Assembly: GCA_963924555.1 (NCBI GenBank)
Contig: OZ004587.1
Span: 5,472,075 to 5,536,074 of the forward strand
DNA: 64,000 bases
Source of the DNA: Crambe crambe
Lineage: Eukaryota > Porifera > Demospongiae > Poecilosclerida > Crambeidae
Direction of reading: 5' to 3'
The position numbers were made by a program, and so were the translations under genes. Of this stretch, positions 52,231-63,947 are shown one piece after another. Each line of letters begins with the position of its first letter. The first letter of the stretch is position 1. Under the pieces are notes generated by a model, which made no database searches, was not told the DNA's origin, and saw nothing but the letters and a program-made list of their open reading frames with translations.

Positions 52231-55200
52231 ATGGCTAAATCATGCTTCCTTAGCTTGCTTCAGCTACTGTGCTTGAGTAGTGCAGTTTGTCAAACAGATT
52301 CAACTCTCTGTGTGCTGAATTCCACTGATGCACAAAGCAGCCATCAGTGCTCGACATCACACTGTGAATCATATGATATGCCAATTTCTCACTCGAAAGT
52401 TTGTCTGCCGATAGTGATCATGAGGTTTCCATTCACCTTTGTTCAAGTGTGTATGAAATTGGAGAACAAGATGTAGTCACTTTCAGAGACATGGTCAATG
52501 TAAGTATAAGTATCATTGGAGCTCAAGGAGGATCGACTTTACACTGTCACACTGGAACCACCGGATTACAATTCATTAATGTCACCACAGTTAAGATTGA
52601 AAATGTCATATTGGATCAATGTAGTTTCAACAACATGATCATTTTCAAGTAAACTTCAGCAGCAGTATTTATACATCTGGATGTATCAATGTTTCAATAA
52701 CTGATGTCACTGTTCAGAACACTGTTGGTGTGGGGTTAGTCTTGATCGAGAATAAGTACATCAGTATCACTAACTCTAACTTCATGAACAACACACCTGG
52801 CAACACTTCTGCAGGAGGAGGAATCTTCATTGAATCAAGTAAAATTGAAAATGGTTCATTTGATATAGAAAACTGTATCTTTGAATTAAACTCAGCTGAA
52901 AGTGATTCACAGTTTGAAAATAGTTTTTCAAAGACTAAAAGTAATGATGTAATTGATTTTGTCAGGGGAGGTGGAATGAACGTTTATTTCAGGGGAGAAA
53001 CACATCATGTTAATTTGACCATATTCAACTGCGAATTCAATAATAACACTGCTAGATATAGAGGAGCACTGCAATTATCCTTCGCAAATTCATCACATGA
53101 CATTAACATCCGTGTGAACCAATCACATTTTCAATACAATCGAGTGCAAAGAAGGGGAGGAGCAGTAGGAGCTGGTTATATTCACGATTCATCAAAAATG
53201 AACCAAAATCTCATAAAATTCTCAAATTGTAACTTTTCCAACAATATAGCCGAACGAGGAGGGGGTGTGTATTTATACGCTGCTAACACTAACTATAGCA
53301 ACCATAACACACTTGAATTTCATAAGTGTTTATGGAAATATAATATAGCACATTATGGAGCTGCTGTTAAGATCAATCCATACACTTCTCGAAAGTTTAT
53401 AACAGATGGTATCTTACCCAAACTGATTTTTCAAGACTGTACATTCATCTATAACAATGTGACCCACATGAATCGATATTTAAAAATGACCTACCAAATA
53501 CGTCACCATGGCAAAGGAGTTCTGCTAACAAATAAAATTAATATAATTCTTCGAGGAAAAATAGAGTTCAAGGAAAATATAGGAAGTGCTATTTACATAT
53601 AGTCGAGTACTATGGATGTTCAGCAAGGATCCGATATTGTATTCGAAAGTAATCATGGTTATGAAGGAGGTGCTATAGGGTTACAAGGTTCTTCTGCAAT
53701 TCACGTCAATGATGATATTTCAATTTTCTTTATTAATAACAGTGCATCTGGTAAAGGTGGGGCCATTTTCCAAGAGACATTGAATGATCCTGGATCCTCA
53801 ACTGTGAGAAAATGCTTCAAGTACGTGGGTGATTATATGAAAAATGTTAGTGAAAGAAATATCACATTATTTTTCTGCAATAACACTTTGAACAGGTACA
53901 ACTCACGTCAACTTAACTTGACAGAACTCTCCAGGCAATCCATATATTTGTATTCTGTAGATCCTTGCAAAATGATATACCCAGAAGCTGAAAATTACCT
54001 TGAAGCATTGAAATTGATAGCTAACTTCACCTTTGAGGATTATCAAAATGACACAGACATAGCCACAATAGGCAGCAAATTCAAAGTCTACAATATTTCT
54101 AACAAATTCATACCAGGAAAGAAAACTAGAATAAATGTGACTCTACTGGACGACACAAATAGCACAGTAGTATCACGAGTTTCAAAGTGTCTACTTTAAC
54201 AATATTTAACGGATCTGTATCCATTGACCCTGCTCATAAATACTTGACTGACAATAAGTTGAGAGTACTAGGAAAACCGAGAAGTCAAGCAAAATTAAGA
54301 ATATCGCTGAATAATTTACAAGATATCGAACTTTCTTTCAATATTACTTTGCAAGAGTATCCACCTGGATATATATTTGATGAAGAGAGATCCGAATGCT
54401 TGTGCTCATCTTTAACTGCCATAAAGTACCGCAGCATAAAGAGTTGTAATTTGACTTCATTTCAGGCCATTTTAGTGGCTGGTTACTGGGCTGGGTACAA
54501 TGTGACCGATGACAGTAACTGATGACAGCTTTCGGACTTCAAACTGTCCTGTGGGATTCTGTACTAGTTGGAAAGACAATTACAATTTAGAAATTCTCTT
54601 ATCGAAAGATCCATCTATTGATGAGGTCAGTAAGGAAGTGTGCAATGAAAACCATCTTGGAAGAGTGTGTTCAAGATGTAAAAAAAATATGTCAGTATTC
54701 TACCACACTCAATATACTTTCAACTGCAAGAAAGAGAAATATTGTTCATGGGGAATAGTCTTGTACATACTATCTGAAATTGTTCCAGTAACAATCCTCT
54801 TTCTACTGGTGATATTGTTCGATATTAAACTAACAAGTGGTGCACTTAATGCATTTATATTCTACACCCAAATATTTGAGACCTTGCAAATAAATGCCAA
54901 TAATTTGATAGACTTCACCAGAGAAGCCGGCATATTTCTAGAAATTCTGAATTTTATTACTAGCTTCTTCAACTTGAAGTTCTTTGCACACTCTGAACTA
55001 TCATTTTGCCTCTTCAAAGGTGCAACTTCACTGAACATTATCGCCTTTAACTATGTGACAGTGATATATTCCCTACTCCTTGTTGTATTGACCGTAGCAC
55101 TGATGAACACACGACTCAACAGACTCAACAAGTACATTCAGAAGATAAAGGGTAGAAAAACATACATCTCTCAATCGATAATACATGGATTATCAGGTTT

Positions 55201-56038
55201 TCTAGTCATCTGTTATGCACGATCCACCAAAATATCTCTTCAAATTCTTACTTCAGTTACCCTCTTCGGTAAAAACAAGAGCAGGGAAGAAAAAGTGGTT
55301 TTTTATTATAGAGAATTTGATTACTTCAAAGGTGATCACTTACCATATGCCATACCAGCAGTCTTTGTGTTAATTTTCATGGGTTTGTTACCTCCTCTTC
55401 TTCTGCTATCCTATCCCTTATGTTACAAAGTACTTACACTCTTAGGGATATAGGAGTCAAGGTTCACTAAAATTCTGTGCAAGATTATACCATTGGAAAA
55501 ACTCAAGCCTTTCTTTGATTCCTTTCAAGGCACTTTTAAAGATGAGCACAGATACTTTGCTGGTTTATACTTTATCTATCGATTCACATCTCTTTTTCTG
55601 TACGTTATCTCAAACAGTTTAACTACTTTTTATATTATGCTTGAGATTCAGTTCATACTCACTCTAGGAATTCACTCATGTATTCAACCTTATAAGAAGA
55701 AGTGGCACAACCGACTGGATATGTCCCTGTTCACACTGTTAGCTGTTTTGAATGGCATAACATTGCATAACTACAACTTGAGAATAAAACAGAATCTTCG
55801 GGCTATTGAAGTGTGTAGCAGAATACAGTTATTTCTGGCTTATATTCCTCTAGTGTTTACACTACTATATCTACTGACAAAAATAGCAAAGAAAGTGTCT
55901 ACTGTATTATGGAATTTGAAGAAACGATCCTTTGGCACAAGGAGAAGCGATGAATTGGAAATCTCGCTCTCAATGCTGGACCGGGAAGACTACAAACAGT
56001 CCACTGGAGTGAGCTACCGAAAGCATGTAGAAGTTTAG
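52231..56038 (+). pseudogene. Copy K: heavily broken type I gene with a distinct 3' end
   Basis: The leader MAKSCFLSLLQLLCLSSAVC is intact. Lesions: a 5-bp tandem duplication (ATATG, about 52371-52380), a 10-bp loss near 52635, a stop TAG at 53600-53602, a 1-bp loss near 54182, a 5-bp loss near 54517 and a stop TAG at 55451-55453. Small in-frame indels also occur. From about 55400 the sequence leaves the E/F/J pattern and resembles fragment C (SYPLCYKVL); the end is also unusual, SYRKHVEV in place of SYQKCK. It has the most damage of any full-length copy and is certainly a pseudogene, though its promoter is preserved. Confidence 0.9.
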
Positions 56039-56112
56039 AGCCTCAGGCTCTAGCAATATAAACCATACACAACATTATGACTGTACATTATTACTTTGTG
56101 TGTAGCTATTGA

Positions 56113-56499
56113 TCAATTAGCACATACATATAATATAACTAAACTACATTTTTGCTCAGCCAAGTCTGTATATCCTGGCTGCACTCCAAACCCCAGTTTG
56201 AATTTCAACAGTAGCTCACTCAGTTCCTCTTTCTGAGACTCTTGCAGCTGCTCTCCTAGTTTTGGTCTGCCTTCCTCCTTGTCTTCATTCCATGATGGGA
56301 TGTCATCTGCCATCTCCTCTGAATTTCCATGGTGAATCTCTTTGGTGAGGTAATTTGGACTTGACGGGGTATGCCATCGTTGCAGCATATTAACGTGAAG
56401 AATTCTTGTCTTCTTTCTGCGGTCGTGCATCTGCACCTGATAATTCACCTTCCCAACTGGCTTTATTATTTCATATGGGCCTTGCCACTGAGCTAACAA
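56113..56499 (-). mobile_element. Ty3/gypsy pol fragment (integrase end next to RT start)
   Basis: The minus-strand frame of 128 codons starts with the end of a gypsy-type integrase (WQGPYEIIKPVGKVNYQV, then RILHVNMLQRW). After a variable linker comes LSELLLKFKLGFGVQPGYTD, which resembles the region just before reverse transcriptase in Ty3/gypsy polyproteins. Integrase before reverse transcriptase is the order described for Gmr1-like elements. Nothing of the catalytic domains or LTRs is visible nearby, so it is a short dead fragment. Confidence 0.7.
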
Positions 56500-56825
56500 C
56501 TTTTTTTGCTATGCATGGCAAGGGAGTCTTGTCTGTGGGACTAGTACTTGCTCTGCATGTATCTTGAATTAGGTATATATTGTGTGTAAGAATTTTGTAG
56601 CATAACTTATTATGATCATAAGTACAGAGGGTATACGTAGCTCAAACTCGTATTAGCTAGCTATTCCTGTTTACAATTAATAAATCAGCTAAATTTTCAT
56701 CAGTGTCAATTTAGTTCCATGATTAGCTTTCACACTAGCTATTAGCTATTATGGTGACTAATTTTTGTGTAGGTATTTTTCCTCGAACAAGACAACTAGA
56801 ATTATATCTATATTCATATTATAAT
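56500..56825. other. Spacer between the gypsy fragment and the type II upstream region
   Basis: AT-rich. The first 60 bp may be a decayed continuation of the gypsy fragment (minus strand). Nothing else is recognised. Confidence 0.35.
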
Positions 56826-56879
56826 CTGGATGTATCAATGTTTTCATAACTGATGTCACTGTTCAGAATACTTTTGGTG
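56826..56879 (+). pseudogene. Short family coding fragment upstream of L
   Basis: Same isolated ectodomain fragment as at 10893-10948 (CTGGATGTATCAATGTTTTC through CAGAATACTTTTGGTG), in the same position relative to the type II gene. Confidence 0.6.
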
Positions 56880-56969
56880 ACTGAAAACAGTGATAACATG
56901 TAGAACTGATAACATGTATAATTACGTGAACTATAATAATGGTGAACAGCCTAGGCAGCTATAGTTTAT

Positions 56970-57125
56970 TTGCCCCTTGATCATTCACTACAACTGCTAT
57001 AACTTTCTCAATTCTTCACCAAATTTCAAATTTCAAACACCAGCAGAGCATAATCAGCTCTTTGTTGATGATAGAAGTTTGGTTAAAGTTAGCTATAGCA
57101 GTTATAGTGAATGATCAAGGGGCAA
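56970..57125. repeat. Foldback element (type II upstream region), copy 2
   Basis: Inverted repeat from TTGCCCCTTGATCATTCACT to AGTGAATGATCAAGGGGCAA, the counterpart of 11042-11197. Confidence 0.75.
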
Positions 57126-57677
57126 GGTGAATGCAAATAGACTTCAGTTATGAATTTACTATATTAAACCTCAGTTATGACTTTGCTCCTACATGTAAGG
57201 CTGCACCTATCGCTTTATAATAATTGCATGTACGTGACAGAATCTGTCCCAAGGCATTTTGCAATTTAAATAACACTGATATCACACACAGAAATAATTA
57301 TGGAAAACAGTATGATTCCACAGAATATCAAGTTTGTTTGATATGATTTGTGATCTCCTTTAGATAAACACTGAAGCAATACAGAATCATTCTGAAAGAA
57401 ATAAGAAGACAAATTCTGGGAGCTATTTTTATTCGGGAACTACACAACATGGCTACAGGAGGACTGAAAGTTTTCATATAAGTTCAAGTGATAAGAAACA
57501 TGTTATTCAGGATATTATATATTTTATGATATCAGTAATTTGGGAAGAATCTTTCTCTGTGCCTATACCTATAAAGTGATGCTCAAAGGTGCCCACAGCT
57601 ACATCTTCCAGAGCAGAACAACTTCAGAGTAGCTATAACATTGTTATAGCAATATAATTTAGCAGTTTAATATAACT
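57126..57677 (+). promoter_or_regulatory. Type II upstream region of copy L
   Basis: Closely matches 11198-11752 before copy D, apart from small indels including one of the 4-bp TA differences (GCATGTACGTGACAG here, with GCTA added in D). No type I repeats or CTATAAAAA box. Confidence 0.4.
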
Positions 57678-60600
57678 ATGGTAAACTGGTGCAGCATCAG
57701 CTTGGCCCAGTTCTTCACCTTGATTCTTGTATCCTTTGCTTCAGAGCTAGAGGGTGCTGATTTCTGTGTGCTGAATCCAGAGAGCAGAAATCTGTGTGGC
57801 AACTCCACAAAATGTAACTTCCAACAAGAAAGCTTGTCTGCTTATGGTGATCGTAAAGTTACCATTCACCTTTGTTCAAGTGTGTATGAAATTGGAAAAC
57901 AAGATGTACGTAGCCACTTTCAGAGACATGGTCAGTGTAAGCATATTTGGAGTTGAAGAAGGGTCAACTTTACACTGTCAAAATGGAACCACTGGATTAC
58001 AATTCACCAATGTCACCACAGTTGAAATTGAAAATGTCATATTGGATCATTGCAATATAATCGTTGAGGATCATTTTCAAGTGAACTTCAGCAGCAGTAT
58101 TCATATATCTGGATGTATCAATGTTTTCATAACTGATGTCACTATTCAGAACCCTGTTGGTGTGGGATTAGTCTTGATTGAGAATAAGTACATCAGTATC
58201 ACTAACTCCACCTTCAGGAACAACAGACCTGGTAATACTTCTGCAGGAGGAGGAGTCTTCATTGAATCAAATACGATTGAAAATGGTTCATTTGATATAG
58301 AAAACTGTACTTTTGAATCTAACTCGGCTGAAACTGATCCACAGTTTGAAAATCAGTTTGCAAGGACTAAAAGTAATGATGTAATTGATTTTGTCAGGGG
58401 AGGCGGAATGAATGTTTATTTCAGAGGAGAGACACATCATGTTAATTTGACCATATTCAACTGCACATTCAATAATAACTGTGCTAGATATGGAGGAGCA
58501 CTGCAATTATCCTTCACAAATTCATCACATGATATTAACGTCCATGTGACCCAATCAGATTTCCAATACAATCGAGTGCAAAACAGGGGAGGAGCAGTAG
58601 GAGCTGGTTATATTCACGAGTCATCAAAAATGAACCAAAATCTCATAAAATTCTCAAATTGTAACTTTTCTAACAATACAGCCGAACAAGGAGGAGGTGT
58701 ATATTTATATGCTGCTCCCACTAACTACAACAACAACAACACATTTGAATTTCACAAGTGCTTATGGAACAATAATAAAGCACATTATGGAGCTGCTGTT
58801 AAGATCAATCCATACACTTCTCGAAAGTTTATAACAGATGGTATTTTACCCAAATCGGTTTTTCAAGACTGTACATTCATCAATAATCATGTGACCCACA
58901 TGAATCGATATTTAAAAATGACCTACCAAATACGTCACCATGGCAAAGGAGTTCTGCTAACAAATAAGATTAGTATAATTCTTCGAGGAAAAACAGAGTT
59001 CAAGGAAAATATTGGAACTGCTATTTATATAGTGTCGAGTGCTATGGATGTTCTGCAAGGATCCAATATCATATTCCAAAGTAATCATGGTCATGAAGGA
59101 GGTGCTATAGGGTTACAAGGTTCTTCTGCAATTCATGTCAATGATGATATTTCTATAAGATTTCTTAACAACAGTGCATCTGGTAAAGGTGGAGCTATTT
59201 TCCAAGAGACACTAGATGATCCTGGATCCTCAACTGTGAGAAAATGTTTCATCAAGTACGTGGGCGATTATATGAAAAATATTAGTGAAAGAAATATCAC
59301 ATTATTTTTCCGCGATAACACTTTGAACACATACAACTCACGTCAACTTAACTTGACACATCTCCACAGGCAATCCATATATTTGTATTCTGTAGATCCT
59401 TGCAAAATGATATACCCAGAAGCTGAAAATTACCTCGAAGCATTGAACTTGATAGCTAACTTCACCTTTGAAGATTATCAAAATGACACAGACATAGCAA
59501 CAATAGGCAGCAAATTCAAAGTCTACGATATTCCTAACAAATTCATACCAGGAAAGAAAACTAGAATAAATGTGACTCTACTGGACGACACCAATAGCAC
59601 AGTAGTATCACGAGTTTTCAAAGTGTCTATTTTAACAATATTTAACGGATTTGTATTCATTGACCCTGCTCATAAATACTTGACTAAAAATAAGTTGAAG
59701 GTACAAGGAAAGCCGAGAAGTCAAGCAAAATTAAGAATATCGCTGAATAATTTACAAGATATCGAACTTTCTTTCAATATTACTATGCAAGAGTGTCCAC
59801 CTGGATATATATATGACAAAGAGAGATCCGAATGCTTGTGCTCGTCTTTAACTGCTACAAAGTACCTAGGCATACAGAGTTGTAACTTAACCACATTTCG
59901 AGCCATTTTAATTGCCGGTTACTGGGCAGGGTACAATGTGACCAATGACAGTGAAATCACTGATGACAGCTTTCGGACTTCCAACTGTCCTGTGGGATTC
60001 TGTACTAGTTGGAAAGACAGAAACAATTCAGAAATACTCCTATCAAGAAATGCATCCATTCGTGAAGTGAGTAGGGAAGTATGCAATGAAAACCGTCTTG
60101 GAAGAGTGTGCTCGAGATGTAAAAATGGCACTTCAGTATTCTACCACACTCAATATACTTTCGACTGCAAGAAAGAGAAATATTGTTCATGGGGAATAGT
60201 CTTGTACATACTATCTGAAATTGTTCCAGTAACAATCCTCTTTCTACTGGTGATATTGTTTGATATTAAATTAGCAAGTGGTGTACTTAATGCATTTATA
60301 TTCTACACCCAAATATTTGAGACCTTGCAAATAAATGCAAACAATTTGATAGACTTCACCAGAGAAGCCGGCATATTTTTAGAAATTCTGAACTTTATTA
60401 CTAGCTTCTTTAACTTGAAGTTCTTTGCACACTCTGAATTATCATTTTGTCTCTTCAAAGGTGCAACTTCACTGAACATTATCGCCTTTAACTATGTGAC
60501 AGTGATATATTCCCTACTCCTTGTTTTATTGACTATAGCACTGATGAACACACGACTCAACAGGCTCAACAAGTACATTCAGAAGATAAAGGGTAGAAAA

Positions 60601-61473
60601 ACCTACATCTCTCAATCGATAATACATGGATTATCAGGTTTTCTAGTGATCTGTTACGCACGATCCACTAAAATATCTCTTCAAATTCTTACTCCAATAA
60701 CCCTCTTTGGTAAAAACATAAGCAATGAAGAAAAAGTGGTTTTTTATTACGGAGAGTTTGATTACTTCAAAGGTGATCACTTACCATATGCCATACCAGC
60801 AATCTTTGTGTTCGCTTTCATGGGTTTGTTACCTCCTCTTTTTCTGTTATCATTTCCTTTGTGCTACAAGGTATTTGCACTATTTAGAATACAAGAATCA
60901 AAGTTCACTGACATCCTATGCAAGATAATACCATTGGAAAAACTCAAACCTTTCTTTGATTCATTTCAAGGCACTTTCAAAGACGAGCACAGATATTTTG
61001 CTGGTTTATACTTCATATACAGATTATTAGCTCTTCTTCTGTATGCTCTTACAGACAATTCCAAGTTCTACTTCCTGTTGGAGATTCAGTTCATACTGAC
61101 TCTAGGAATCCACTCGTGGACCCAACCTTACAAAAAGAAATGGTATAACAGACTGGATACGTTCCTCTTCACATTGTTAGCCATTTTGAATGGCATAACA
61201 TTGTGCAACTACCATTTGAGAATAAACCAGCTGGACTATCATAAGTATATTGAAGTATATAGCAGAGTACAGTTATTTCTGGCTTATAGTCCTCTGGTGT
61301 TTACTATAGGGTATATACTGACAAAAATAGTGAAGAAAATATCCACTACATGGCATTTGAAGAAACTATCACACAGCACAAGGAGAAGTGATGAATTGGA
61401 AATCTCGCTCTCAATGCTGGACCGGGAAGACTATGAACAGTCCACTGATGTGAGCTACCAAAAGTGTAAATAG
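57678..61473 (+). pseudogene. Copy L: near-intact type II gene with one 4-bp insertion
   Basis: Type II leader MVNWCSISLAQFFTLILVSF. At 57909-57912 a CGTA is added (GATGTACGTAGCC against GATGTAGCT in D), so the first frame stops at 57956. All later sequence is open to 61473 in the family frame, with beta-helix, Cys-rich module, membrane domain and tail ending YQKCK; without the 4 bp the length would be 1,263 codons. The upstream part of the long frame from 57796 is an out-of-frame shadow. Like H, it may be a very young pseudogene, an allele or an assembly error. Confidence 0.75.
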
Positions 61474-62296
61474 TTCAGCCACGAGTGATCGCCTGAAAAT
61501 TACGGCTTATTTATCTAAAATTTCACTATAATTATTTGTAATGCATACAATTCATTTTAAGCTTGCCATTATTTTAGCTAGTAATTAACACACTTTCTTG
61601 AAATGAGATGTGTTATGACAGCCATGGATATCAGAGTTAATAATTGTCAGTTGATCCAAATATACTACATCAAAAGAAACTATTATTACTACTACTACTG
61701 CCATGATTGATAAGAACATGCATTGATTATCCTCCACACATAAAACCTCATACGTAGCACAGTAAGGGTACGTTAAATGTTATCAACTGTCCCAACTTTA
61801 AGTAATGAACATGACCAGGTGTGTATAAAATTCCTCATAAATCATATGAATTAAAGCTTAGAGTGTAAGTTCCTGTGAGGTCTTGGCCTGTCATGGGATT
61901 GAAGTAGGAATAGTTAGCTCGTAGTTTGGTAATACTGGTAATGGGTAAGGGGTTACTTGAGTCACTGAAGTTCACTCTCTTGTTGCTGAATTTTTTGAAC
62001 CGCACATAGCCTCTTTTTTTATTTGGAATAAAATGTATTTATATGATGAACTAATTAAATATTGATGTCTTTGCTGGGCATACAATACAGCATATATATC
62101 CACCTCAAAGAATTATTTAGCCTTTTTAATGAGGACACTTCGTAATTTCAGGGTGACCATGCACACATATGCATCTTCACACTATGCAGTATGCCCTCTG
62201 TCATTATTAATCTCTGATTTTCTATAGCAACTTTTCAGCACAAGAAAAGTAGTAAAGCCTACTTTCACTGTTGTGGGTTGTGAAAGATAGTGGACA
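61474..62296. other. Spacer after L
   Basis: The first 130 bp match the 3' flanks of I, D and E. From about 62010 it matches the H upstream segment (33285 onward). A short ATT-ACT microsatellite lies near 61681. No gene. Confidence 0.45.
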
Positions 62297-63219
62297 TATG
62301 TGATAGCTAGTACTTGGGAAAAGGTACCTTTTCGTGCAAAACATTAAAAACTTAAATACAGTTCCATTATTCCATTAAAAACTGTTAAACAGTTTACAAG
62401 CTACATATAAAATGTACACGAGATGTAAAATTCAATTTAAGTATAACTCAGGAACAAAATGAGGCATTAATTTGATTTAAGGGTGGTGGCACATCTCGCC
62501 CACACATGGTTGCTAAGGGGTCATATCTACTTGCACCATAGACTTTAAACTGCACATGGCTATAAAGCAGCTTAGTAATACTACACATACAAAAAATGAA
62601 GAAGCAAGGTTAGTGCTATGAACAGTTTTCAAATTCAAACTAAAAAGCATTACTTCTCACCAACCACCAAACTTCACTGGCTGATTTTTGGTTTGTAGCT
62701 TTCTAGCACCACTCTCTAAAAAATTACAGAAGGGTTTGTTGATATCTATTTTACTTTTCGATTTAGCCCAGGAACTTAAAAGCTCACCTTTGGGAACTCA
62801 AAAAGTAAAGTAGATACCAACAAATCCTTCTGTAATTTTGTAGAGAGGGCTACTAAGAAGCTCTAGACCAAAAATCAGCCACTTAATTCCAGCGGCCGGT
62901 GAGAAACAATGCTTTTTATCTCTAAAGAGTAAAAAAACTCATAGCACCTGTAAGAATTACCCTTTTTCCATCATTTTTAGTGTGTGTATTAGTGATATAT
63001 ATACTACCTTATAACTCTGTGCAATTTGAAGTCCATAGCTATAGTAATTTCGGAGTTATGTAAGAAAGACTAAAGTTTAATTGTTAGCACGTGCGTTGCT
63101 ATGTGTCACCACCCTTAAAAGCCATGTAAATCTCCAGATTAAGAGCTGTAGAATGATACCAATAACTCCGTTTTGAATTTCTGCGCGAAAAGGTACCTTT
63201 TCCCAAGTACTGTCACATA
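62297..63219. mobile_element. Large foldback element, about 920 bp
   Basis: Ends TATGTGATAGCTAGTACTTG and its near-complement CAAGTACTGTCACATA, both joined to a GGGAAAAGGTACCTTTTCG palindromic motif (62317 and 63185). Inner arms also pair: AAGGGTGGTGGCACAT against GTCACCACCCTT, and AAAAAGCATT...TTCTCACC against GGTGAGAAACAATGCTTTTT. No coding capacity. It interrupts the segment shared with the H upstream region. Confidence 0.75.
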
Positions 63220-63284
63220 TAGAAGTGAAGAACTAGACTAGTAATTGGTCCAACTTGTAAACTCAGAGCCTCCTACATAATAGT

Positions 63285-63725
63285 TAGACACCAAGACCAG
63301 GGATCCTACGGCATTTAGAAACCCAAGGGCCCAGGCTGTGGCAGCCTGAGGGCAGCAAGGGTGCTAACAAGGGTTTCTAAATAGTTTGTCGAGGTGTCTA
63401 GGGCTTGTACATTACTGCACTGTAATCTGAAGCTACCCGACATACATGTAGGGATTGTTGGCCGGATATACAGAACAAAGATTGATCCCATTTCCATTCC
63501 TACACTTAGTCTCCTTACCTTTTTGAGCAATGGTGATCCCTACAATCATATTTTTCATTTCATGGAAATGTTTTTTCCCCCGTATAATAAGCTCTAATAC
63601 TATTTACATATTTCATTATAAATTATTTTCAGGTACCTGTACAAGTTTACCAAAATATTTTAACAAACGAAATAAAAGCAAATTAGGATATAAAAGTTCT
63701 AACATCATTTTAATTAAACTTTAAT
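63285..63725 (+). repeat. M upstream segment, shared with H
   Basis: Matches 33640-34070, including the GC-rich GGGCCCAGGCTGTGGCAGCC block. Here that block is bracketed by ATTTAGAAACCCAAGGG and its complement CAAGGGTTTCTAAAT, a foldback of about 70 bp. It also has the ATAATCTGAAG-like and TGTAGGGAT repeat (63410-63545). Confidence 0.6.
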
Positions 63726-63729
63726 CAAG

Positions 63730-63870
63730 ATGCACGGTCCCAACCTTCGCAATAGCTGATCTGCCCATGTGATCTGCTCAAAGGTTTGAGGGCACGAGAT
63801 CAAGTTTTGCAAACAGTTTTATTCATGGTGGTCCCAACCTTCAGTTCCTCAATGGCTGGTGAATTTACCC
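63730..63870 (+). promoter_or_regulatory. Upstream repeats of copy M
   Basis: Two GGTCCCAACCTTC repeats (about 63738 and 63829), as before copy H. Confidence 0.5.
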
Positions 63871-63897
63871 ATATTCCTAAAAGTTCCATGAACTGGC

Positions 63898-63905
63898 TAT
63901 ATAAA
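63898..63905 (+). promoter_or_regulatory. TATA box of copy M
   Basis: TATATAAA, 50 bp before the ATG at 63948, with the H-type leader. Confidence 0.65.
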
Positions 63906-63947
63906 GCAAATTCTAGCAAATATTTTCAGAGCAGATAGAGAGCTATC

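Noticed and set aside
57796..57908. Start of the 1,225-codon frame of copy L at 57796
   Set aside because: The first part is an out-of-frame shadow of the type II leader region; the family frame enters only after the 4-bp insertion.
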